Positions 7,056-13,698 of a stretch of 17,730 nucleotides of DNA are shown one piece after another. Position numbers and translations under genes: made by a program. Each line of letters begins with the position of its first letter. Position 1 is the stretch's first letter. The notes below the pieces were generated by a model. That model ran no database searches and was not told where the DNA came from. It worked only from the letters and a program-made list of their open reading frames with translations. Source of the DNA: an uncultured bacterium. GTDB taxonomy: Bacteria; Patescibacteriota; Minisyncoccia; Phycocordibacterales; PALSA-1337. The stretch spans positions 1 to 17,730 of the forward strand of contig CAIVGA010000033.1 in the NCBI GenBank assembly GCA_903905325.1, in the 5' to 3' direction.

Positions 7056-7583
7056 TTATTTATTTGCTCGTCCCCTTGCTACCCCTATGCCAACGCGTCC
7101 ACTAGCACCACCGTACAATGGTGCTTGAGGTTTTCTTTGGTTACTATTTGTTACATTAGCCATTACCCGTTGTCCATTAAGTGTCTGATTTGGTGATCGC
7201 ATGCCGCCGTCGTTGAGTGGTTGATTAATGTTATTCTGCAACATGTTCTCCTGATCTTTTTGTGCCTGAGTCTCCGCTTCCTCATTCTTCACATCACTAT
7301 GAATGTACCAAACATCAAAAAACCAAGCCGGAGCTACAGAGGCAGTAAGGTTTTCTGCAAGCGTTCCCCCAACAAGAGAGAGCATGCGTTTTACATTAGT
7401 GATTATATTTACTCCACGAAACTGGAAATAAACACCCAATCCTACACCCAATAGTGGATCAAGGATCTCATTTGCCGCTTCTCCAAAACCGGGAATAAAA
7501 TCAATTGCCCACTGTAATACATCAATAGTTCCAGCCGTTACAAACAAAATCACCCATTCTGATTTTTTGATTTTCGAAGCCAT
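7056..7583 (-). CDS. small membrane protein of the secretion locus
   Basis: The 175-aa product has no family I can name. It has a basic N-terminus (MASKIKKSE), hydrophobic segments at about 9-25 and 38-55, a weaker one at 66-90, and a soluble polar tail (about 105-175) rich in Asn/Gln and ending in a Gly/Arg-rich segment. The middle contains FIPGFGEAANEILDPLLGVG, which looks like a re-entrant or amphipathic membrane segment. I chose the ATG at 7583 because an extended -10 lies 10 bases before it and the residues before it look random. The frame is open to an ATG at 7742 (228 aa) preceded by a GAGGGG, so a longer form cannot be excluded. The gene lies between the winged-helix gene and the Ig-like gene. 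Confidence 0.75.
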   Translation of the reverse strand: MASKIKKSEWVILFVTAGTIDVLQWAIDFIPGFGEAANEILDPLLGVGLGVYFQFRGVNIITNVKRMLSLVGGTLAENLTASVAPAWFFDVWYIHSDVKNEEAETQAQKDQENMLQNNINQPLNDGGMRSPNQTLNGQRVMANVTNSNQRKPQAPLYGGASGRVGIGVARGRANK

Positions 7584-7593
7584 GACGTTAAAC

Positions 7594-7602
7594 ATTATAA
7601 CA
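7594..7602 (-). promoter_or_regulatory. extended -10 element TGTTATAAT
   Basis: This perfect TGnTATAAT on the minus strand ends 10 bases before the ATG at 7583. The in-frame ATG at 7595 overlaps the -10 itself and so would not be in the transcript. It suggests an internal promoter for the genes 7583 to 3159 and a leader of only about 3 bases. Confidence 0.5.
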
Positions 7603-7686
7603 TGCGAGGTTATTTGGTGGAGGTTTTTACATCTGGTTATGTTTGACAGCTTGGGAGGGAAAAGGATACTTTGCTTGCTTATAAAA

Positions 7687-7707
7687 TTGAGCCCACTGAG
7701 GGCCCAA
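7687..7707 (-). terminator. possible weak terminator after the winged-helix gene
   Basis: Reading the minus strand, TTGGGCCC, loop TCAGT, GGGCTCAA forms a stem of 8 positions with one mismatch, followed by TTTTAT. It lies about 100 bases after the stop of the winged-helix gene and upstream of the extended -10 at 7594, so it would separate two transcripts. The rest of 7584-7808 shows nothing else I can support. Confidence 0.35.
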
Positions 7708-7808
7708 TCTTCGTAGGTAGTAAACACTACATATCCACGCATATCCCCTCTTCACGTTATCTCTCTTGTGTTATATACCCACTTCACACTTTTTATGTAG
7801 CTCAATAC

Positions 7809-8165
7809 TTAAATTTTTGATGGCATCTCATTCGAATCAAATTCTTCCTCGGCACACATGGCTATCTGTTTAGAAAACCTAAGGCGACGCCCTCGTCGCG
7901 TTTCGAACCGGTCTAATCCCTTTTTATATTTCCATCTTGGTCGAACATTGTCACCAGTTGACACCTTAATCACAACTCCACATTTTTCCAAATCAACCAA
8001 TATACGTCGCACAATTTTATTACTTATGTTGACATTTTTTGCTACTCGACTGGCATACAAACCACGAAGATTTTTACTTGTCATTAATATATTCAAAACA
8101 GCCACCTCTTGGACGGATAGCCTCATGGCTTTTAGTATTTCGGGCTGAATACAAATTTCTCGCAT
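7809..8165 (-). CDS. small winged helix-turn-helix protein
   Basis: The 118-aa product looks like a single winged-helix DNA-binding domain. The helix-turn-helix core spans about 17-63: SVQEVAVLNILMTS, then ASRVAKNVNISNKIVRRIL with a probable recognition helix (48-60), followed by the wing LEKCGVVIKVSTGDNVRPRW. A basic segment (about 81-98) and an acidic C-terminus follow. The pattern recalls MarR/TrmB-type domains that open a strand by a small-to-large helix pairing, but no family is certain. It starts 42 bases after the virB4 stop, without a Shine-Dalgarno. It could regulate the locus, since operator-like sites are expected nearby; that is inference. Confidence 0.75.
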   Translation of the reverse strand: MREICIQPEILKAMRLSVQEVAVLNILMTSKNLRGLYASRVAKNVNISNKIVRRILVDLEKCGVVIKVSTGDNVRPRWKYKKGLDRFETRRGRRLRFSKQIAMCAEEEFDSNEMPSKI

Positions 8166-8207
8166 GGCTTATCGTTATTTTCCCTTGCATACCATCTCTT
8201 CCCACCT

Positions 8208-10037
8208 CTACTGCCCTGCTGCTTCTAGTTCTTTCTTTGCACGCTGGATTTGCATAACTTGTTCTGGGTTTGTTGTGATGATTTGGTCTTCTGTGTATGA
8301 AGCAACGATTTTTATTGCGACGTGTTTGAGACCAACAAAGAACATTCCTTCTCCAACATCTGATTCTAGCAACAAATATTTCTCTTCATCTGTAAGATTG
8401 AACGTCTTCTGCACGTGATCTATGACCGTAGGGGCTTGTTTGAGTAGAATCTGAATTGAAGAGTTGGTCAAAATAGGCAAACCATAGGGTGAATTCAAGA
8501 AGTCATCCACATCTTGTGTGATGGTGGCTAGCCCAAGGAAATATTTACGACATCTTTTGGCAATACCGAACAAGAATGAAGCTGTGTCTTCTGATTTCAT
8601 CATCCACCATGCCTCATCCACTACGAGCAAACGTTTCTTGAGAACTTTACGCACAGAGTTCCAGATAAAGTGCGTGACGATATACATGGCGACTGGTTTG
8701 AGCTCATCTTCCATATCACGCAATGAAAACACGACGAATTTCTTGTTTATGTCTACGTTCGATGGTCGATTGATGAAGCCGGACCAAGTTCCTTTTGTAT
8801 ATTTTGTGAGACGTTCTACCAATGAGTCGGCTCCTTCCATGCCAGCGAGCACAAGCTCGAAGTCTGACAAAAGTGGTGGTTCAACACTACGAAAATCTGA
8901 TTCAGCCGTTATATCTTTCAGGGCGTAAGTCTCAGAAATAGCTCGGTCTATAATAGCGTCTTCTTCTTGGGAAAGACCACCCAACATGATGCGGAACAAA
9001 CCGACGAGGTTGATGATATTTGAACGTAGAACATCAGAAGCAGACTCATCTTCACGTGGAATTGGAAGGTCAAAAGGATTGATGTGGTGTTCGGAGTTGA
9101 GAGAAATGTTGAAATATTTACCACCTGTAGCTTCAGCCATGTACTCGTATTCCCTTTCTGGGTCTAGCACGATGACGTCTGTATCGAACATCAAAGTACG
9201 TAGAATTTCTAGCTTTGTGCAGTAAGATTTACCTGCACCAGCTACAGCAAAAGTTACGGAGTTGTAGTTTGGAAGATCTGTGTAACGGTCGAAAAGAACT
9301 AGAGAAGAGTTGTGTCTATTGATACCGTAAAGAATACCTTTGTTGGAGGTAAGGTCGAATGACACGAATGGAAAAAGACTAGATAGTGGCGATGAGTTGA
9401 GTTTGGAATGTACATCGAGCTGGTCATCACATAATGGAATAACGCTCTTAAAGCCTTGTTCTTGTTGGAAAAGAGCTGGTTTGACGTAAATAAGCTTTGA
9501 CTCTAGGATTGATTTTATCTCAGATTCAAGCTTGTCTAGTTCCTGGTTTGAATCAGCAAAAATAGTTATGTAAATACCCACATCAAAAAGGTGTTCCTGT
9601 GCTTGCATAAGCTGATCGCGTAGAGCCTCAAGGTCCTGATAAGCAGTATCCAGAGCAGGATCACGCACAAGACCCTTCTCTTCCCTTGTTGAGATCTGGC
9701 TTTGTACTTCTGCCACTTTCTTTTGGAAATGGTGAAGGATTTTTGCTGTATCAATAGGGTGAATAAAGACGGAAACGTTGAAAACTTTGTCTAGGTTGAT
9801 GATGGGAGCAAACCAACTTTCTTCCAAGAAGCGTGGATATGAAATGACGAACAATGTTCTACCGATTTTTTCTCCAAGGTTAAGTTCTTTTGGGCTAACT
9901 TTGAGAGCGGATGGCGCAATAACATCTTTGAGATCAAGAACACCAGCCTGATATATTTCTTGTGGCAATATGGAAACAATAGGAGACTGTTTCTCTTTTT
10001 TCCCTAACATTTTTCCTATATTTGAAAATATTGACAT
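8208..10037 (-). CDS. virB4: VirB4/TraC-family type IV secretion ATPase
   Basis: VirB4 is the cytoplasmic AAA+ motor of type IV secretion systems, powering pilus assembly and substrate passage at the inner membrane. The 609-aa product has an N-terminal VirB4/CagE-type domain (about 40-200) with a probable coiled coil (100-150). The ATPase domain carries Walker A AVAGAGKS (264-271), the family phrase VIVLDPEREYEYM (288-300), HHINPFDLP (317-325), Walker B RLLVVDEAW (469-477) and TQDVDDF (507-513). The first Walker A residue is Ala264 instead of Gly; Lys270 and the acidic pair Asp474-Glu475 are intact, so activity is expected. No membrane helix is visible. It follows the TraC-like gene by 28 bases. 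The stop is TAG. Confidence 0.93.
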   Translation of the reverse strand: MSIFSNIGKMLGKKEKQSPIVSILPQEIYQAGVLDLKDVIAPSALKVSPKELNLGEKIGRTLFVISYPRFLEESWFAPIINLDKVFNVSVFIHPIDTAKILHHFQKKVAEVQSQISTREEKGLVRDPALDTAYQDLEALRDQLMQAQEHLFDVGIYITIFADSNQELDKLESEIKSILESKLIYVKPALFQQEQGFKSVIPLCDDQLDVHSKLNSSPLSSLFPFVSFDLTSNKGILYGINRHNSSLVLFDRYTDLPNYNSVTFAVAGAGKSYCTKLEILRTLMFDTDVIVLDPEREYEYMAEATGGKYFNISLNSEHHINPFDLPIPREDESASDVLRSNIINLVGLFRIMLGGLSQEEDAIIDRAISETYALKDITAESDFRSVEPPLLSDFELVLAGMEGADSLVERLTKYTKGTWSGFINRPSNVDINKKFVVFSLRDMEDELKPVAMYIVTHFIWNSVRKVLKKRLLVVDEAWWMMKSEDTASFLFGIAKRCRKYFLGLATITQDVDDFLNSPYGLPILTNSSIQILLKQAPTVIDHVQKTFNLTDEEKYLLLESDVGEGMFFVGLKHVAIKIVASYTEDQIITTNPEQVMQIQRAKKELEAAGQ

Positions 10038-10065
10038 GTTTTTTGATTTCGCAGTGCGCGCTTGG

Positions 10066-10707
10066 CTAATTTAGCTGAATTGGCTTCTCTGTGTCTCCTG
10101 GGTTAAAAATCTTGTACAGTAATTCTACCACTTCTTCTGTGCCAAGTTCTGCAGAACGAATACCACAGCGAACTAGTCCCTGTTCTACGGTGGCGACACG
10201 TTGCTCTAGTTGACTGCGATATTCCGCAAACTTCTCATCTGACGCTGTATTTTTTTCTGCCTGCGTACTTTTCCCTGGAAACATTTTAGTCATTGGGTTA
10301 TTGCCAACATTCATAATAGGTGGATCATACGGTACAACCACAAAGAAACTTTTTGTCATAATATTTGTATTTTCTACGAATGTTCTTATGAATTCTATAT
10401 ACTCCTTTACCTGCATTTTCATAAGTTCTGTAGATTGCTCTTTTTGACGATCTTCCAAAAGGGCGAGATATGGCCTGATATCTAGCTTTTTGGACATTAC
10501 AGAAATCTGTATAGAGAAATCCAAAGAGTTTAGGAAGTTTTGAAATTGCATCAATATGGAAGTTTGTTCATCCGATGATTTGAGAGCAAAGTTGAGAGAA
10601 GATGCTAGAACAAGCGATCTCATACCACCGTTTTTGAGTATGACAACTCCGTCGCGAATTTCTTTCACTGTGACGAAGTCTTGAGTTGTCTGCTGTTTTT
10701 TTGCCAT
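10066..10707 (-). CDS. TraC/VirB4-type N-terminal domain protein
   Basis: The 213-aa product has no ATPase motif. Its first half (VTVKEIRDGVVILKNGG, SLNFALKS, QFQNFLNSLDFSIQISV) matches the beta-alpha start that normally opens TraC/VirB4 proteins, followed by helices (85-120) and SFFVVVPYDPP (about 129-139). The rest is polar and helical, ending near NPGDTEKPIQLN. It thus looks like a free-standing N-terminal domain lying directly upstream of the motor gene, probably binding VirB4 or PrgI at the membrane. I chose the ATG at 10707, one base after the prgI stop (TAATATG), over an in-frame start at 10749 that would overlap prgI by 41 bases. Coupled translation with prgI is likely. The stop is TAG. 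Confidence 0.85.
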   Translation of the reverse strand: MAKKQQTTQDFVTVKEIRDGVVILKNGGMRSLVLASSLNFALKSSDEQTSILMQFQNFLNSLDFSIQISVMSKKLDIRPYLALLEDRQKEQSTELMKMQVKEYIEFIRTFVENTNIMTKSFFVVVPYDPPIMNVGNNPMTKMFPGKSTQAEKNTASDEKFAEYRSQLEQRVATVEQGLVRCGIRSAELGTEEVVELLYKIFNPGDTEKPIQLN

Positions 10708-10708
10708 A

Positions 10709-11137
10709 TTATTTTTGACTCTCTTTCGAATATATACTTTCTTGTACATCCAGACTCCATGTCAGATCTTTCAATTTACTTGCTGCAATTTTTGGAACGA
10801 CAACTGTGCTGTAGTTGTTCATTGTATCAGCATCAGGTGTTGCTGTCGGTGCTTTGTTTTCTTTCTTCCATAGATATAGTTTGTTTCCAATATAATATTT
10901 GAAAGCTGATTCCAAGACCAGAATGAGTGGACGTTTGTTGATTTTGTAGAAGGCTAATGCTGCTGAGGCGGACATAATAACTATGATCGGTAATGCTGAT
11001 ACTAGTAGACTATTTGTAAAAGCATATACAACGAAAGATAGTCCTCCCCCACCAGCCAAATATATGAACTGTTTTAGAGTTAGTGGTCCGAAGATCTTGT
11101 CTTCGACTTCGATGAATTGAGGAACTTGAAAGCGCAT
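10709..11137 (-). CDS. prgI: PrgI family protein (VirB3-like)
   Basis: The 142-aa product matches the PrgI family, small inner-membrane proteins that play the VirB3 role next to VirB4 in Gram-positive-type secretion systems. The N-terminus MRFQVPQFIEVEDKIFGPLTLKQFIYL is characteristic. Two membrane helices follow (about 20-38 and 42-64), then the cytoplasmic motif INKRPLILVLESAFKYYIG and a polar tail (about 95-142). The frame opens at a TTG at 11143, but the ATG at 11137 fits both the family start and the promoter. An extended -10 ends 7 bases before the ATG, so the message is probably leaderless. The order prgI, TraC-like, virB4 is the expected functional unit. Confidence 0.92.
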   Translation of the reverse strand: MRFQVPQFIEVEDKIFGPLTLKQFIYLAGGGGLSFVVYAFTNSLLVSALPIIVIMSASAALAFYKINKRPLILVLESAFKYYIGNKLYLWKKENKAPTATPDADTMNNYSTVVVPKIAASKLKDLTWSLDVQESIYSKESQK

Positions 11138-11144
11138 TGCCAAT

Positions 11145-11153
11145 ATTATACCA
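11145..11153 (-). promoter_or_regulatory. extended -10 element TGGTATAAT before prgI
   Basis: This perfect TGnTATAAT on the minus strand lies in the 23-base gap between the 192-aa gene and prgI and ends 7 bases before the prgI ATG. The predicted transcript start coincides with the ATG. It marks an internal promoter for prgI, the TraC-like gene and virB4. Confidence 0.55.
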
Positions 11154-11160
11154 CAACAGA

Positions 11161-11739
11161 TTAATTAATCGGTTCTTTGTATGGGTCAGATGTTGGTTTT
11201 GGTGTAGGTGTAGCAGTTACGTCTGATTTGGTAAGTGGACTAGATGTTATGTGTTCTGGTGGAATAATAGTAGGTATTGTGAGTAAGTGATCAACAAGTG
11301 CATCGGATGTTGGTGGATTTTCTAGTCCAGCGAGGATTTCTGGGCGCTTTTCTACATACATACCTTCATTTGTCGTGTCGTTACTGTTTGCCATATCTTC
11401 TTTTTCTATAGTGAAACCACCTATGCGTTCGAGATCTGTGACAGATTGGGAGTCTTTGCTAGTTTCTTTTTTGATTTTTTCTTTTATAACCTCCAAAATT
11501 TTCTCATTAACTTCTTTTGTTATAGACTGGGCAACGGTGTATTCAATCTCTAGTTTTCCTCTAATATTTTTAGTAAAATTCTCAGATTTCGTGACTCCCA
11601 ATAATACATTTCTTATTTCTGCGTCTAACTCTCCTAACTGATCTAGATCAAGAGAAAATTTTTGTCCAATGTCTTTCACTAAACCGTATGTCATGGTTGA
11701 TTTAACGATCTCCTTCATCTTTTCTTGCCATGTTGTCAT
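11161..11739 (-). CDS. helical cytoplasmic protein of the secretion locus, unknown function
   Basis: The 192-aa product has no signal peptide or membrane segment. The first 100 residues are helical and charged, with a pattern (LDLDQLGELDAEIRNVLLGVTKSENFTKNI, given in part) in which a Leu-rich helix is followed by helices ending in the Lys-rich EVIKEKIKKE. Proteins of this style are common beside PrgI and VirB6-like genes in Patescibacteria, but I know no function. The C-terminal third is Pro/Thr-rich and disordered-looking, ending in PTPTPKPTSDPYKEPIN. It sits between the VirB6-like gene (14 bases upstream) and prgI (23 bases downstream). A cytoplasmic adaptor role is possible but unproven. 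Confidence 0.8.
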   Translation of the reverse strand: MTTWQEKMKEIVKSTMTYGLVKDIGQKFSLDLDQLGELDAEIRNVLLGVTKSENFTKNIRGKLEIEYTVAQSITKEVNEKILEVIKEKIKKETSKDSQSVTDLERIGGFTIEKEDMANSNDTTNEGMYVEKRPEILAGLENPPTSDALVDHLLTIPTIIPPEHITSSPLTKSDVTATPTPKPTSDPYKEPIN

Positions 11740-11752
11740 ATGTTTTTATATT

Positions 11753-11758
11753 ATTATA
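11753..11758 (-). promoter_or_regulatory. possible -10 element TATAAT before the 192-aa gene
   Basis: TATAAT on the minus strand overlaps the last codons of the VirB6-like gene and ends 13 bases before the ATG at 11739. It lacks the TG of the extended form and the region is very AT-rich, so it may be chance. Confidence 0.25.
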
Positions 11759-13694
11759 ACCAAGATTTGTCATTATCTCTCACATAACCCTGTGAACGGT
11801 GTGCCGTTGGCCATGAATCGATTTGGTGACCTATGTTTCTCATTTTGACAGGGTCAAGACCTTCGTCTTGGAGTACCTTCAGTTGTGATGGTTTTAGGTA
11901 TTCGACAATAAGACAATTCGTTATATTAGGTCTGCCTGCAGTACCATCAAGCTTAAGTAAGTCTTTTCCATCCATGCTCTCGATCATGTTCTTTATTACT
12001 GGTGTGTTTGGAGGTACAGAATTCATGGCATCATCTAATATCTTTGTACGACTCTTAGCAACATTTTCTCTATCATCATCAGTGAAGTTTTCCTCATCTT
12101 TTCTTATAGCATCAAAATCGGATCCTTTAAGGTGTGGAATAACAAGTTCGTGGCCTAATGTTTTTGCTCCAAGAGCCAACTTCTCTTTTTCGTTCATAGA
12201 ACCAATGATTTCTTTGACAGACTTACTACCAGGCAAAGGTTTACCTGCCAGATGAGCCGTGAGTTGATTGTGTCTAGTAATTTCTCTATTCTTTTTATCA
12301 ACCTCTTTCTGTTCCTTGGCTCTCTCTTCATACGATCTGGCAGCACCCATCTTTGCCTTTGCCAGCTTCCCGGTAGTAACAGATCTAATATCTTTGCCAA
12401 GCAGGGAATTTCCGAGTTTTGTATTTGACAATGCTTTGTCAAGATTACCCGCAACTGCTCCAGCAGTGCGTGTGCCAACAAAACCAGCAGCTCTTCCTCC
12501 TGTCCACTTTGCATACTGACCAGCCTTACTTCCAATTTTACCCATAACTGCTTGAGCACTATATTTCCCAGAGAACTTACTTAATGAACTATTGAGAGAC
12601 GCTGCCACCAAAAGTGGAAGGTTCAACATGATTGCCACAAAAGCATAGTTGATGAGTATAACTGACACACTACCGAGGGGAACAGCACTTCCTGTCGCTA
12701 GGTTTTGTACAGATGATACATCTCCTAAAATATTTCCCATACTAGAAATTACCCTTAAAGCCACATACAACATGAGGAGATAAGCTGGCATAAAGATAAG
12801 TTGACTCTTGAGCGCATTCCAAAACTTATCAGACACAGACGCTTTCAAACCCGGAAAAATCATTGATACAAACCATACAGGAGAGAAGGCTAATAAGAAT
12901 AGTAGTAGCACGGTGCGCACAATGAAGGCACACGCCGCAATAACAAAACTAAGACCAGTTATTGCCATTATTATTATACTAATAACTTGCATTAGTATAA
13001 TTTTTGTGACGGTTGCCGTTATTCCTTTTGTGTTAGCAACAGCGGCAACTTGAGGATTTAAAAGACTCTGAACTTTCATCGATTGAATGACTAAGGCTGA
13101 AACTCCGCCTTTGTTTTGAGCACCAGACGTAGTAAATCCTACTGCTAGACACTTAAGTTGGATAGCCATCGTCGAGCTATCACATGACTGGCCAGCCGGA
13201 ATCATTTGGTTGTAAATAGACAAAGAAACAATATTGGAAGCATCAATCAGAGCCCCTGTGATAAAGAAACTGAAGTTTATGAGGATACCAGCTATAACTA
13301 CGTGTGTAATTAAGGAGCCAACTTTGTCATCGAGTCCTAAGATAACTTTGAATGAAGCAAAAAGAAGAGCAAATATAACAAACATTCCAGACAAATCTCT
13401 CAAAGTTTGCCATACGATATAAACTCCTGGTGCACCAGCTAAAAAACTTTTTATTCCCATGGTGAGAACAATAGACATGTTGAGCAATGCTCCTTGTAGG
13501 GCAAGTATCCACGCAACAATTTCAAAAACTATCTGTACCAAAAAGGATACAAAATTCAAAACTGCACCAATAGCTATGTCGCCAATACCAAAAATACCGT
13601 TCGATACTCCAGCATGCGCCATATGCATAGGTATTATCGCCACAATGATGGCGGCAAATATGGCGAGACCTATGTTAATGTGGTTTTTCTTCAT
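11754..13694 (-). CDS. VirB6/TrbL-like polytopic membrane protein
   Basis: The 646-aa product is the likely inner-membrane channel of the system. A signal peptide (1-28, ending AHA) is followed by membrane segments at about 42-75, 102-119, 128-150, 230-257, 258-280, 298-316 and 343-367. The phrase GILINFSFFITGALIDASN (136-154) is typical of the VirB6/TrbL-like proteins of these bacteria. Residues 370-646 are soluble and basic to mixed-charge, probably cytoplasmic, and include a charged helix (455-475) and two related segments near 496-536 and 567-611. It starts 4 bases after the 814-aa gene stop and lacks a Shine-Dalgarno, so translation is probably coupled. Confidence 0.87.
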   Translation of the reverse strand: MKKNHINIGLAIFAAIIVAIIPMHMAHAGVSNGIFGIGDIAIGAVLNFVSFLVQIVFEIVAWILALQGALLNMSIVLTMGIKSFLAGAPGVYIVWQTLRDLSGMFVIFALLFASFKVILGLDDKVGSLITHVVIAGILINFSFFITGALIDASNIVSLSIYNQMIPAGQSCDSSTMAIQLKCLAVGFTTSGAQNKGGVSALVIQSMKVQSLLNPQVAAVANTKGITATVTKIILMQVISIIIMAITGLSFVIAACAFIVRTVLLLFLLAFSPVWFVSMIFPGLKASVSDKFWNALKSQLIFMPAYLLMLYVALRVISSMGNILGDVSSVQNLATGSAVPLGSVSVILINYAFVAIMLNLPLLVAASLNSSLSKFSGKYSAQAVMGKIGSKAGQYAKWTGGRAAGFVGTRTAGAVAGNLDKALSNTKLGNSLLGKDIRSVTTGKLAKAKMGAARSYEERAKEQKEVDKKNREITRHNQLTAHLAGKPLPGSKSVKEIIGSMNEKEKLALGAKTLGHELVIPHLKGSDFDAIRKDEENFTDDDRENVAKSRTKILDDAMNSVPPNTPVIKNMIESMDGKDLLKLDGTAGRPNITNCLIVEYLKPSQLKVLQDEGLDPVKMRNIGHQIDSWPTAHRSQGYVRDNDKSWL

Positions 13695-13698
13695 TGGT

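Noticed and set aside
7584..7742. N-terminal extension of the 175-aa membrane protein from ATG 7742
   Set aside because: It spans a possible terminator and a perfect extended -10 element, and the residues look non-conserved. A GAGGGG before 7742 keeps this slightly open.
8518..8928. Plus-strand 136-aa open frame opposite virB4
   Set aside because: It lies wholly within the ATPase domain of virB4 on the other strand and has no recognisable protein features.
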